This document shows positions 36,181 to 44,283 of a DNA stretch of 64,000 bases, piece after piece (position 1 is the stretch's first letter; each line of letters starts with the position of its first letter). The DNA is from Shimia sp. SK013 (lineage in GTDB: Bacteria > Pseudomonadota > Alphaproteobacteria > Rhodobacterales > Rhodobacteraceae), in contig NZ_LAJH01000010.1 of NCBI RefSeq assembly GCF_001292625.1, positions 1 through 64,000 of the forward strand. Direction: 5' to 3'. The position numbers were made by a program, and so were the translations under genes. The notes under the pieces are model-generated. The model saw only the letters and a list, made by a program, of their open reading frames with translations. It was not told the origin of the DNA and did not search any database.

Positions 36181-36843
36181 CTACACACTCATCGCAAGCA
36201 CGCGGCTGATTTCGGTGAGGGAGCGGCCGGATTGATCCATCCAGATGTTGAATGCCTCCTGCACCTTTTTCATCGCGCCTTTGGAGGTGGGTTGTTTGTC
36301 CACCACGCCTTCGGCGATCAGGCGGGCAACAACATCACGTGACAAGATAAAGCTGTCTTTGCCCAAGAACCGCAGGGAATACTGGCCGGTGGCGCCGCCA
36401 ATGCGGGAGCCGCCTTTTTTCATGAATTCCAGTTGGTTGACGTAGTCGGTGGATGCCCAGCCGCCGAGCACGTGGCCCGCGCCGCCTTCATCCCGCAGGG
36501 ATTGGATAAAGTGGGCGTTTTCCAGCACCGTGCGGATTTTGGGACCGTTGCGCACGATGGCGGTGTTGGACATCAGGCTGTCCATATCCTCGTCATGCAT
36601 AAAGGCGCAGCGATCGATGTCAAAACCATGAAAGGCTTCCTCGAACCCGTCCCATTTGGCCTCGATGACCTTCCAGTTGAAGCCTGCCTGAAAGACACCT
36701 TTGGTGAATTGCGCGAGCCAGCGGTCCTCGGGGATTTGCGCAAGCGCGGCGGCGGAACTGGGTTTGGTGAGCTGGGCTTTGAGCGCATCGGCACCGCCTT
36801 TGCGCTCGGCTGAGATGGCGAAGAGGTCGTCGAAGCAGCGCAT
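36181..36843 (-). CDS. DNA-3-methyladenine glycosylase I-like protein
   Basis: A 220-residue member of the Tag (adenine glycosylase I) family, recognised by LAQFTKGVFQAGFNWKVIEAK and EAFHGFDIDRCAFM. The E. coli enzyme uses Glu38 and an N/C-terminal zinc snap (Cys, His, His, Cys). In this protein the Glu position appears replaced and the Cys/His pairs are not visible, so activity on 3-methyladenine is uncertain; it belongs to a separate subgroup common in alphaproteobacteria. The start follows AAGGA. It is the last conserved gene before the accessory-looking insert. Confidence 0.8.
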   Translation of the reverse strand: MRCFDDLFAISAERKGGADALKAQLTKPSSAAALAQIPEDRWLAQFTKGVFQAGFNWKVIEAKWDGFEEAFHGFDIDRCAFMHDEDMDSLMSNTAIVRNGPKIRTVLENAHFIQSLRDEGGAGHVLGGWASTDYVNQLEFMKKGGSRIGGATGQYSLRFLGKDSFILSRDVVARLIAEGVVDKQPTSKGAMKKVQEAFNIWMDQSGRSLTEISRVLAMSV

Positions 36844-36972
36844 GGGGCGGGTCCTTTGGGCTGTGGTCCTAATTGTGGACCAATACTGACGTTGTCAGCA
36901 AAGGAAGGCCAGACGTTTGGTTGTGTAGTTTCGATCACCGCCTGCGCGCTAATGGTGCAAGCATGCCTTGTT

Positions 36973-37341
36973 TCATTGAGATGCAAGAGGAGGTGGGAAG
37001 TCGCCCCAATCGAGGAGGCGCGCTTCCGTGCCGTTTGGCGCATAGCCAAGGAGGCGAACGCCGTGTTCCGTACCAAATCCGGCAAGCCCAATTGCGAGGA
37101 TGTCATTCACTAAGGCTTCGGTGGGAGAGAGTTCGAACTTAAGATCAAACCACTCCACATTTGTGAATCCCCCCTCCAAGAAATGGTAATGCCATTCGCT
37201 GTCCCAACGAGACACGTATCCATTGAGCAAAAACTTGGAGCGAAAACTCGGACGAAGCGCTGGTGGCACAGCAAGCATGCACGCCCGCAATTCTAGCCAT
37301 TTTGTGTCGTTGCAGACGGAGTAGTGGTTGGGATGAGGCAT
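36973..37341 (-). CDS. DUF6678-like protein
   Basis: A 122-residue protein beginning MPHPNHYSVCNDTKWLELR and containing SRWDSEWHYHFLEGGFTNVEWFDLKF in the middle (shown here as two neighbouring motifs, W-D-S-E-W and G-G-F-T-N-V-E-W). The Trp/Tyr pattern is what I remember of DUF6678, a family with no known role. The frame continues upstream to 37653, but the family-like part starts at 37341. The gene looks less GC-rich than its neighbours, and diverges from the predicted metalloprotein gene. Possible mobile accessory cargo. Confidence 0.55.
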   Translation of the reverse strand: MPHPNHYSVCNDTKWLELRACMLAVPPALRPSFRSKFLLNGYVSRWDSEWHYHFLEGGFTNVEWFDLKFELSPTEALVNDILAIGLAGFGTEHGVRLLGYAPNGTEARLLDWGDFPPPLASQ

Positions 37342-37496
37342 GCGAATCCGACAATAGGGTTTAACGTTGGCACAATGACGGTCTGGCTGGGGCAAATCAA
37401 TTGAAACGGTAAGAGCTTCTGTTCGGATGGCGGAAAGTCCCCGCGCACGAGCCGAGGGGCAGGAAGCGAAGCGATTGGGGTGGGCTCTGAGAACTT

Positions 37497-38339
37497 GTGG
37501 TTGTGACTTCAATAACTTACATCGATACAATGTCACAACCTTTGCGAGAAAAAGATATTGAACGGCTGCTGAGAGGGATCTCAACCAACCACGTAGAAAC
37601 CGTACGCGGCGCCTGGCGCCGCTTGCTTGCAGAACCAGAAATCGCGGTGCCACTTGTTCTTGCGAAGCTGGACACCAATGTGTGGCGGCACAAGCCTGTG
37701 GGGCCGAGTTATAGATACCTTGGAGTGCTACTCACTCTGTTGCATGAGTTGGATGTTGAGACCTTCTGGTCAGAGGTAACACGGCTACAGTCCGCGCGAC
37801 TTCATGCGTTGCACAAGCACACAGTAAATCTGGTGTCCAAGCGCTACGGAGACCGTGTTTTTGGTGAGGTTGCCGGCGGCGTACCGGTCTATATTGCTGA
37901 TGACATTGCGCAGCGCGATTTGGTGTTCAGTCATCTTCAACGTTGGAGCAAGACGCCGGATCTAGCGATCTCAACGGTCACGCGGGAAGACGTGATCGCG
38001 TTGCGGGATGAGATGGACTATCTTGGGCGCTATCGTCTGCTTTATGACAGTATTGTTCTTGCTTGGCCGGAAGCCGCGTCTAATCCGCTGGAGCGGTGGT
38101 TGCAAATTCTTTGGGCAGAATTAACCTTCTACCATGAAGTCGGGCACCATTACTATCAGCACATCGAGGGAGGTCAGGTTGATGCACAAGAGCGTGAGGC
38201 CAAAAACTATGCGCGCGTGATGTATTGGAAGGCACATCCCATCTTTGTGCCGCTAGTCAGGTTTGTTTTTTCGCCTATAATTTTGGTCCGCAAGGCGTGG
38301 CGTCTTGCTGCTAAGTGGCGGCGGAATTCCGAGTTTTAG
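37497..38339 (+). CDS. Predicted HExxH metalloprotein with helical-repeat N-terminus
   Basis: A 280-residue protein. Residues 20-115 are helical and HEAT-like. Residues 210-240 hold YHEVGHHYYQH, an HExxH zinc site (His213, Glu214, His217), followed by a Glu-rich helix QEREAKNYA whose Glu234 could be the third ligand. This resembles ImmA/IrrE-type metalloproteases. The C-terminus (FVPLVRFVFSPIILVRKAW) is hydrophobic and may bind membrane. Start is GTG 37497 or ATG 37530; neither has a clear ribosome site. AT-richer than its neighbours. Not a family I can name; function is inferred only. Confidence 0.65.
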   Translation: MVVTSITYIDTMSQPLREKDIERLLRGISTNHVETVRGAWRRLLAEPEIAVPLVLAKLDTNVWRHKPVGPSYRYLGVLLTLLHELDVETFWSEVTRLQSARLHALHKHTVNLVSKRYGDRVFGEVAGGVPVYIADDIAQRDLVFSHLQRWSKTPDLAISTVTREDVIALRDEMDYLGRYRLLYDSIVLAWPEAASNPLERWLQILWAELTFYHEVGHHYYQHIEGGQVDAQEREAKNYARVMYWKAHPIFVPLVRFVFSPIILVRKAWRLAAKWRRNSEF

Positions 38340-38582
38340 TTGGTTTTGATAGCTTGGCATTGCAAGTTAGCCTGACATGGCAACTGACTGATGCCGAGAT
38401 GTGACACTCAAGCGCGCAATGGGGTGTGTGCCCTAACTTGCTATCGCAGGGTTTACCTGACCTTAACGTAAAAACTCTTAGCTGGTCTTGCAGCCCCTAG
38501 AACCCACCTCTAAGACTCTGTGGGAGAGGTTTCGCGCGCGGAACCGGATAGCTGCAACCAAAGCGACAACAGGCAGGCGATT
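38340..38582. promoter_or_regulatory. clpP upstream region
   Basis: About 240 bases between the accessory gene and clpP. It must contain the clpP promoter, and clpP is commonly under heat-shock sigma factor control. A possible RpoH-like -35 CTTGCAG occurs at about 38483-38489, but the -10 region is unclear, so no promoter is claimed. No RNA gene found. Confidence 0.35.
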
Positions 38583-39215
38583 ATGAACGATCCGTATGAG
38601 ACCTATATGAACACCCTCGTGCCCATGGTGGTGGAACAAACCAGCCGTGGTGAACGTGCCTATGACATTTTCTCGCGCCTGCTCAAAGAGCGCATCATTT
38701 TCCTGAATGGTCCGGTGCATGACGGCATGTCGTCGCTGATCGTTGCGCAGCTTTTGCACCTCGAGGCGGAAAACCCCTCCAAAGAGATCAGCATGTACAT
38801 CAACAGCCCCGGTGGCGTTGTGACATCTGGTTTGTCGATTTACGACACCATGCAATATATCAAACCGAAGGTATCGACACTGGTGATCGGTCAAGCGGCC
38901 TCGATGGGCTCTCTGCTGTTGACCGCCGGTGAGGCAGGCATGCGTTTTTCGCTGCCCAACAGCCGCGTGATGGTGCACCAGCCTTCCGGTGGCTATCAGG
39001 GTCAAGCGACCGACATCATGATCCACGCCGAAGAGACGCTGAAGTTGAAGAAGCGTTTGAATGAAATTTACGTCAAGCACACCGGGCGCACCTATGAAGA
39101 GGTTGAAGCAGGCCTTGAGCGCGACAATTTCATGAGCCCTGAAGACGCCAAAGACTGGGGCCTGATTGACGAGATTGTGGAAAATCGTGCCAAAGGCGAC
39201 GACGAAAAAAGCTAA
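38583..39215 (+). CDS. clpP: ATP-dependent Clp protease proteolytic subunit
   Basis: A 210-residue serine protease that forms the double-heptamer ClpP chamber. Catalytic residues are in IGQAASMG (Ser107), VMVHQPSGG (His132) and the Asp near 181. Start at 38583 gives [16 protein letters not shown], typical of the group; earlier in-frame starts are not supported. Immediately followed by clpX, whose product unfolds substrates into this chamber. Confidence 0.96.
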   Translation: MNDPYETYMNTLVPMVVEQTSRGERAYDIFSRLLKERIIFLNGPVHDGMSSLIVAQLLHLEAENPSKEISMYINSPGGVVTSGLSIYDTMQYIKPKVSTLVIGQAASMGSLLLTAGEAGMRFSLPNSRVMVHQPSGGYQGQATDIMIHAEETLKLKKRLNEIYVKHTGRTYEEVEAGLERDNFMSPEDAKDWGLIDEIVENRAKGDDEKS

Positions 39216-39223
39216 GTATTGAG

Positions 39224-39258
39224 GTGTCCGTCGGGTTGTAAACTTTGACGGGCACTTT
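39224..39258 (+). terminator. Hairpin between clpP and clpX
   Basis: Nine-pair stem GTGTCCGTC / GACGGGCAC (one G-T pair) with a 14-base loop followed by a short T3. It begins eight bases after the clpP stop and could attenuate read-through into clpX. A second hairpin TGTCCC / GGGACA lies at 39307-39324 in the clpX leader. Confidence 0.5.
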
Positions 39259-39348
39259 CGCATTGTACCCGTTTGATGGCTGACTTAAGCTGGTTTGAAC
39301 GCGGGGTGTCCCTGAGATGGGACAGGTAGCAGGCCTGAAAGGGAAGAC

Positions 39349-40614
39349 ATGTCGAATACGTCCGGCACCGACAGCAAAAACACGCTTTACTGCAGCTTTT
39401 GCGGGAAAAGTCAGCACGAGGTGCGCAAGCTGATTGCGGGTCCGACGGTGTTCATCTGTGATGAATGCGTTGAACTGTGTATGGACATCATCCGCGAAGA
39501 GACCAAAGCCAGCGGGCTGAAGTCTTCTGAAGGGGTGCCTGCGCCACGTGAGATCTGTGATGTGCTGGATGACTATGTGATCGGTCAGGCGATGGCAAAA
39601 CGTGTGCTGTCAGTGGCGGTACACAACCACTACAAGCGCCTGAACCATGCGCAAAAAACCGGCGATATCGAGCTGGCGAAATCCAATATCCTGCTGATTG
39701 GCCCCACGGGCTGCGGCAAGACGCTGTTGGCCCAGACGCTGGCGCGTATTCTGGACGTACCGTTTACGATGGCTGATGCGACCACGCTGACCGAAGCCGG
39801 TTATGTGGGCGAAGATGTGGAAAACATCATTCTCAAACTGTTGCAGTCGTCGGAATATAACGTTGAACGCGCGCAGCGCGGCATCGTTTATATCGATGAA
39901 GTTGACAAGATTACCCGCAAGTCTGAAAACCCGTCGATCACGCGTGATGTGTCGGGTGAGGGCGTGCAGCAGGCGCTCCTCAAGCTGATGGAAGGCACTG
40001 TTGCGTCTGTGCCGCCACAAGGCGGTCGCAAACATCCGCAGCAGGAGTTCCTGCAAGTGGACACCACCAACATCCTGTTCATCTGCGGTGGGGCGTTTGC
40101 GGGTCTGGACCGTATTATTGCGCAACGTGGCAAGGGCTCGGCAATGGGCTTTGGCGCGGATGTGCGTGACGAAGATGCACGCGGTGTAGGCGAGATTTTC
40201 CAGGATCTGGAACCTGAAGATCTGCTCAAATTTGGTCTGATTCCGGAATTTGTAGGACGTTTGCCAGTTTTGGCGACGTTGGAAGATCTGGATGAGGATG
40301 CGTTGGTCACCATTCTGACCGCGCCGAAGAACGCTCTGGTGAAACAGTATCAGCGCCTGTTCGAGCTGGAAGATGCACAGCTGTCGTTCACGGAAGATGC
40401 GTTGAGCGCGATCGCCAAACGCGCGATTGAACGCAAAACCGGTGCACGGGGTCTGCGCTCCATTCTGGAGGATATTCTTCTGGACACGATGTTCGAGCTT
40501 CCGGGTATGGACAGCGTGACCGAGGTTGTGGTCAACGAAGAAGCTGTGAGCCGCGCGGCCGCGCCGTTGATGATACATGGCGACGCAGAGAAAGAGCCTG
40601 CGTCTGCGGGGTGA
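39349..40614 (+). CDS. clpX: ATP-dependent Clp protease ATP-binding subunit
   Basis: A 421-residue AAA+ unfoldase. N-terminal zinc-binding domain with Cys15, Cys18, Cys37 and Cys40; Walker A GPTGCGKT at 118-125; Walker [11 protein letters not shown]; pore and sensor motifs; [10 protein letters not shown] for the RKH/pore region. It feeds ClpP and remodels complexes. Ends in a clear terminator. Length is normal. Confidence 0.96.
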   Translation: MSNTSGTDSKNTLYCSFCGKSQHEVRKLIAGPTVFICDECVELCMDIIREETKASGLKSSEGVPAPREICDVLDDYVIGQAMAKRVLSVAVHNHYKRLNHAQKTGDIELAKSNILLIGPTGCGKTLLAQTLARILDVPFTMADATTLTEAGYVGEDVENIILKLLQSSEYNVERAQRGIVYIDEVDKITRKSENPSITRDVSGEGVQQALLKLMEGTVASVPPQGGRKHPQQEFLQVDTTNILFICGGAFAGLDRIIAQRGKGSAMGFGADVRDEDARGVGEIFQDLEPEDLLKFGLIPEFVGRLPVLATLEDLDEDALVTILTAPKNALVKQYQRLFELEDAQLSFTEDALSAIAKRAIERKTGARGLRSILEDILLDTMFELPGMDSVTEVVVNEEAVSRAAAPLMIHGDAEKEPASAG

Positions 40615-40642
40615 TTTCCAGCCAGCGCTGAGAGAGGCTATA

Positions 40643-40670
40643 AAGGCGTCCCGGTGGGGCGCCTTCTTTT
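40643..40670 (+). terminator. Rho-independent terminator after clpX
   Basis: Stem AAGGCGTCCC / GGGGCGCCTT (one G-T pair) with a GGT loop, followed by CTTTT. It ends the clpX transcript. Confidence 0.85.
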
Positions 40671-40686
40671 GTTGGTGGGGAACAGA

Positions 40687-40770
40687 ATGTCCAATGTGCC
40701 GCCCGAAAAGCCACTGCTCGAAAAGCCACTGCTCAAAATTACAGAAGCAAACCCTACTGTCTGTTGGTGA
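40687..40770 (+). CDS. Possible 27-residue mini-ORF with in-frame repeat
   Basis: An ATG after GTGGGGAACAG opens a 28-codon frame (MSNVPPEKPLL then EKPLLK and ITEANPTVCW). It contains a perfect in-frame 15-bp repeat, EKPLL twice. The frame could be a real small protein, a leader peptide or the 5' remnant of a broken gene. It starts 16 bases after the clpX terminator. No family known. Confidence 0.3.
   Translation: MSNVPPEKPLLEKPLLKITEANPTVCW
40704..40733 (+). repeat. 15-bp tandem repeat, two copies
   Basis: CGAAAAGCCACTGCT occurs twice in immediate tandem (40704-40718 and 40719-40733), with a partial third start (CAAAA). The unit length is a multiple of three and keeps the mini-ORF frame. 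Suggests slippage duplication. Confidence 0.85.
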
Positions 40771-40928
40771 GTAGCCTTGGGCATGGTGTATTTGGCCAAA
40801 CACAGTGCCGCAACAATGTGACTGTTTGCAGAGCGTTTTCAGTCGGACATTCGCGACAAACAGGATCGAGAGCTTTGTCCGCAACTAGCCGCCGCTTCGA
40901 ATGGCAGCGCACTATTTCTACATCGGGC
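40771..40928. other. Gap between mini-ORF and ArsC-like gene
   Basis: Together with the terminator and mini-ORF this makes a stretch of about 310 bases after clpX with no conserved gene. I see no tRNA, clear promoter or known RNA. A possible truncated gene may be present, as the mini-ORF stops abruptly. Confidence 0.3.
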
Positions 40929-41261
40929 CTACTGTGCTGGCAGTACTTCTTTTTGCACCGCTTCGTCCCATCCAAGATAATACGAGCCTTCATGGTGGAT
41001 AATGGGGCGTGCCATCAGCTTTGGTTTGGCCGCGAGTTGGTCTTCGGCTTCGGAATGTTTCAACCAATCGCTTAGTCCGCGCCAGTCATTTGTCGTTCGA
41101 TCGATCAGCCGATCCCCAAACTCGGCGATCAACACGGCAAGTTCAGCTTCGCTGAGTGGGGCTGCGCGGACGTCTCTGAACTCGAACTCTGCGCCGGACG
41201 CCTCCAGCGCCTTGAGGGCCTTTTTGCAGATTGAACAAGTGTTTAGTCCATAGACCAGCAT
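40929..41261 (-). CDS. ArsC/Spx-family thioredoxin-like protein
   Basis: A 110-residue thioredoxin-fold protein. It starts MLVYGLNTCSICKKALKAL with CSIC (Cys8, Cys11), followed by FRDVRAAPLSEAEL and ARPIIHHEGSYYLGW, the ArsC pattern. The middle Arg region of arsenate reductases (RTN.. and RP) is only partly visible, so it could be a YffB/Spx-like redox protein rather than an arsenate reductase. It has no ars neighbours. Confidence 0.82.
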   Translation of the reverse strand: MLVYGLNTCSICKKALKALEASGAEFEFRDVRAAPLSEAELAVLIAEFGDRLIDRTTNDWRGLSDWLKHSEAEDQLAAKPKLMARPIIHHEGSYYLGWDEAVQKEVLPAQ

Positions 41262-41472
41262 AGCGGAGTCTCCTTTGGTTCAAGCACGGCAATCTCCTAC
41301 ATAAAGCCCAACCAAACAAGAGATCCATTTCTGGAAAACACCCAAAACTGGTCTCCTTCGCAACATTTGGCCGGTCACTCCCCCCACCAAGAACGGTTAC
41401 TGCGCATTGCCGCATTGACACTCTGCCCCCACCAGATGATGTCTTAGTCACCCTACTTTGAGGAGCCTCCCC

Positions 41473-41856
41473 ATGTCTGTACGCCATATTTCCACCGGAT
41501 CGCCGTTTGAGGAAAAGATCGGCTATAGCCGCGCGGTTGTTGCGGACGGATGGGTCTTTGTGGCGGGCACTACGGGGTATGATTACGAGACCATGACTAT
41601 GCCCGAAGGTGTCGCCGATCAGTGTCGCAATACACTCGCGACCATTGGCAAGGCACTTGAGGAGGCGGGGAGCAGTCTCGACGATGTGGTGCGGGTAAAC
41701 TATATCTTGCCCGATGGTGGTGATTTCGAAAAGTGCTGGACTGTCACAAGCGAAGTATTTGCCAAGGCGAAACCGGCGGCGACGATGATAATTGCGAACC
41801 TGATGGAAGCGGCGATGAAGATCGAGATCGAAGTCACTGCGCGGGTTTCCAACTAA
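41473..41856 (+). CDS. RidA family protein
   Basis: A 127-residue YjgF/RidA protein. It has SRAVVADGWVFVAGTTGYDYET, the substrate pocket strand, and RVNYILPDGGDFEKCW and KPAATMIIANLMEAAMKIEIEVTA, in which the canonical RidA Arg at position 105 (in RxCxxV) is not present as such, so deaminase activity is not certain. Start at 41473 follows GGAGCCTCCCC. It is two bases from the DMT transporter gene. Confidence 0.85.
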   Translation: MSVRHISTGSPFEEKIGYSRAVVADGWVFVAGTTGYDYETMTMPEGVADQCRNTLATIGKALEEAGSSLDDVVRVNYILPDGGDFEKCWTVTSEVFAKAKPAATMIIANLMEAAMKIEIEVTARVSN

Positions 41857-41857
41857 G

Positions 41858-42748
41858 GTGGTTAACCACATCGCAACAGACAGGCAGGCGAACCTGCTGG
41901 GCAGCCTGTGGATGGTGGCATCTATGGCGCTGTTTGCCGTGGAGGACGCGTTGATCAAAGGAGCGGCGCAAGGCATTCCGATGAGCCAGATCCTTGTGAT
42001 TTTTGGCGCGGGAGGTGCCGCGATTTTCGCATCATTGGCCAAGGCACAGGGCCTGGCCCTGTTTCCTGCAGCAGCGCGCGCACCAGCAGTGCGGGTGCGC
42101 GTGTTTTTCGAAGTCTTCGGGCGGCTTTTCTATTTCCTCGCATTGGCGTTGACGCCACTGTCGTCAGCCACGGTCATTTTACAGGCCACACCTTTGGTGG
42201 TTGTCGGCGCGGCAGCGGTGATTTTTGGCGAGCGGGTTGGCTGGCGCCGGTGGGTGGCGATTGGTATCGGGTTGGCTGGCGTGGTGGTGATCATCCGGCC
42301 GGGCGGAGACAGCTTCTCGGCGCTGTCGTTGTTGGCGGTTGCCGGCATGTTGGGCTTTGCAGGGCGGGATTTGGCGAGCCGTGCCGCGCCCAAAGAGTTG
42401 AGCACGATCTTGTTGGGGCTTTACGGGTTTTTGACCGTGATTGCCGCAGGAGCGATGTATTCTGTCTATGAGCAGCAGCCTTTTGTTCGACTGGAAGGCA
42501 CAAGTGGCATTGCCCTTGGCGCGGCGATTGTGACAGGCGTGTTTGCCTATACCGCCCTGATGAAGGCGATGCGAACGGGTGAAGTTTCGGCGGTGACACC
42601 GTTCCGGTACTCGCGGCTGCTATTTGGCGTGGCGCTAGGGGTGTTTATTTTCGGGGAGCGACTTGATGCGGCGACCTGGTTGGGTTGCGGGCTTATTGTG
42701 CTGTCAGGCTTGTTTATCTTGATGCGTGGGCGGGCCGTGGCGCGCTGA
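41858..42748 (+). CDS. EamA-type DMT superfamily transporter
   Basis: A 296-residue inner-membrane protein with ten predicted helices in two EamA repeats; FALALTPLSSATVILQATPLVV-type segments (here LALALTPLSSATVIL) and a second repeat starting near GLYGFLTVIAAGAM are characteristic. The family exports metabolites. Start is GTG after a GG-rich site in the gap to the RidA-like gene. Substrate unknown. Confidence 0.87.
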   Translation: MVNHIATDRQANLLGSLWMVASMALFAVEDALIKGAAQGIPMSQILVIFGAGGAAIFASLAKAQGLALFPAAARAPAVRVRVFFEVFGRLFYFLALALTPLSSATVILQATPLVVVGAAAVIFGERVGWRRWVAIGIGLAGVVVIIRPGGDSFSALSLLAVAGMLGFAGRDLASRAAPKELSTILLGLYGFLTVIAAGAMYSVYEQQPFVRLEGTSGIALGAAIVTGVFAYTALMKAMRTGEVSAVTPFRYSRLLFGVALGVFIFGERLDAATWLGCGLIVLSGLFILMRGRAVAR

Positions 42749-42939
42749 AGAGCATTCAGGGCGGTCGATGAACGCGAATCTATGTCTAGGGCCTCAGGAA
42801 TCCCCTAGCTTCGCACAGATTGGTGACTTGGATGCCTAGTTCGCAAAAATGGGTGTTTTGTTACGGCGCCTGAGCTTTGCCTGCACTGGACCTTTGGCGG
42901 CAAATGGTTCATATGGAGAGAGAATTTGCGGAGGCACCC

Positions 42940-43326
42940 ATGGGCATTCTGAGCACGATCAACAGCGTTCTGACCTGGTGGAACGGCGGAACACTGAACA
43001 CCAAGCTTTATACCCGTCGCAAGGGTGTAAAAGTCGGTGAGGATTCCGCCGGCAACGTGTACTACCGGAATGCTGAAGACAGCAAGCGATGGGTGATGTT
43101 CAACGGCGAAGTTGAAGCCAGCCGGATCAGTGCCGAGTGGCACGGTTGGTTGCACCATACGTTTAAGGACGTGCCGTCTGAAAAGACCTTGCCGCACAAA
43201 GACTGGGAAAAACCGCATCAGGAAAACCTGACAGGTTTGGCAGAGGCCTATGCACCTTCTGGGTCGATCCGTGGGAGTGGCGCGCCAAAAGAGCGCCGCG
43301 ACTACGAGGCGTGGAGCCCCGAGTAA
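42940..43326 (+). CDS. NDUFA12-like accessory subunit of complex I
   Basis: A 128-residue protein matching the NDUFA12 (B17.2) family: [24 protein letters not shown] is the family core (shown as contiguous motif parts KLYTRRKG and VGEDSAGN), followed by WHGWLHHTF and a basic C-terminus. In alphaproteobacteria it is a peripheral subunit of NADH:ubiquinone oxidoreductase near the Q module. Start after GCGGAGGCACCC. It is followed directly by mlaD, a conserved arrangement. Confidence 0.9.
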   Translation: MGILSTINSVLTWWNGGTLNTKLYTRRKGVKVGEDSAGNVYYRNAEDSKRWVMFNGEVEASRISAEWHGWLHHTFKDVPSEKTLPHKDWEKPHQENLTGLAEAYAPSGSIRGSGAPKERRDYEAWSPE

Positions 43327-43330
43327 GCCC

Positions 43331-43777
43331 ATGTCGGCAGTTCGCACAGAAGCGCTTGTTGGTGCCGCCGTTCTGGTCGCCGCTGCAAGTTTCCTAGTTT
43401 ACGCGACCCAGTTCACCGAGCGCGACGGCGGCGGTGACAGCTATGATTTGACGGCGTCGTTCCGGTCTGTGGAAGGCGTCAGCGTCGGCACCGATGTGCG
43501 CCTTGCGGGCGTGAAAATTGGCACGGTTACGGACATCACGTTGGATCCGGCCAGATTTAGGGCTTTGACGGAGTTTTCTGTCGCTGGAGATATTGAGCTG
43601 CCTGATGACAGCGCGGTGGTGATCAGCTCCGAGGGGTTGCTTGGTGGCAATTTCGTAGAAATCCTGCCTGGCGGGTCGCCGTTCAACTTTGAAGCGGGCG
43701 ATGAGATCGAAGATACCCAGAGTTCCGTGAGCCTTGTGTCGCTGTTGTTGAAATTTGTCAGCGGTGGTGACGAGTGA
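43331..43777 (+). CDS. mlaD: MlaD family (MCE domain) lipid transport protein
   Basis: A 148-residue protein: an N-terminal membrane anchor (LVGAAVLVAAASFLVYAT) and a single MCE domain with FRSVEGVSVGTDVRLAGVKIG and SSEGLLGGNFVEI. MlaD forms the hexameric ring that carries phospholipids between membranes. No mlaE/mlaF/mlaB is adjacent, so partners must be encoded elsewhere. The stop overlaps the DUF2155 start. Confidence 0.88.
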   Translation: MSAVRTEALVGAAVLVAAASFLVYATQFTERDGGGDSYDLTASFRSVEGVSVGTDVRLAGVKIGTVTDITLDPARFRALTEFSVAGDIELPDDSAVVISSEGLLGGNFVEILPGGSPFNFEAGDEIEDTQSSVSLVSLLLKFVSGGDE

Positions 43778-44283
43778 TGCGGCGGTTCCTGACAGCAACG
43801 TGCGCAGCGATAATGCCGGTGGCTTTGAGCGCACAGACCATTGTGATCGAAACGCTGGAGATCGCTCCGCTGGAATTTGAATCGCTGTCAACGCCACAGA
43901 CGCTGGGCGACGTGTCCAGCGAATCCGTTGTGGCTGCCACGGTGGCTGAAGGAGCGTTGTTGCGTGGGTTGGACAAGCTGACCGGCGAGCGCGTGGATTT
44001 CGAACTGGAGAATGGTTATTCCACCTTTATGGGTCCGCTGCGGGTGGATATGGCACAGTGTCGCCACCCTGCGGACAATGCCACGGGTGAAGCCTATGCC
44101 TATCTCACGATCATGGGTGACCGCGGCGAAGGGGATACGTTGTTTCAAGGCTGGATGATTGCGTCGAGCCCCGCGCTGATGGCGCTGGATCATGCGCGCT
44201 ATGACGTGTGGGTGATGCGCTGCAAGACGTCGGAGGCGGCTCAGGACGCGGCGAGTACTTCCGAGGCTGACGGCAGCGACTGA
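43777..44283 (+). CDS. DUF2155 exported protein
   Basis: A 168-residue protein with an N-terminal signal (MRRFLTATCAAIMPVALSAQ) and a DUF2155 domain: YSTFMGPLRVDMAQCRHPA and FQGWMIASSPALMALDHARYDVWVMRCK, ending in an acidic Ser-rich tail. The family is found in alphaproteobacterial envelopes; role unknown. The gene overlaps mlaD (GTGATG) and its 3' end overlaps the convergent aat gene by 43 bases. Confidence 0.85.
   Translation: MRRFLTATCAAIMPVALSAQTIVIETLEIAPLEFESLSTPQTLGDVSSESVVAATVAEGALLRGLDKLTGERVDFELENGYSTFMGPLRVDMAQCRHPADNATGEAYAYLTIMGDRGEGDTLFQGWMIASSPALMALDHARYDVWVMRCKTSEAAQDAASTSEADGSD

Noticed and set aside
38340..38582. Heat-shock promoter for clpP
   Set aside because: A CTTG-like -35 exists, but no convincing -10 at the right distance; left as an open possibility.
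40704..40733. Repeat near clpX as a CRISPR or attachment site
   Set aside because: Only two immediate copies of 15 bp, no spacers, no integrase, no tRNA.
39610..40884. Reverse frame of 424 codons over clpX
   Set aside because: Antisense to a highly conserved gene, rich in His and Arg, no ribosome site or motif.
40929..41261. Reading the ArsC-like gene as a proven arsenate reductase
   Set aside because: No ars operon neighbours and incomplete catalytic Arg pattern; family name kept but not function.
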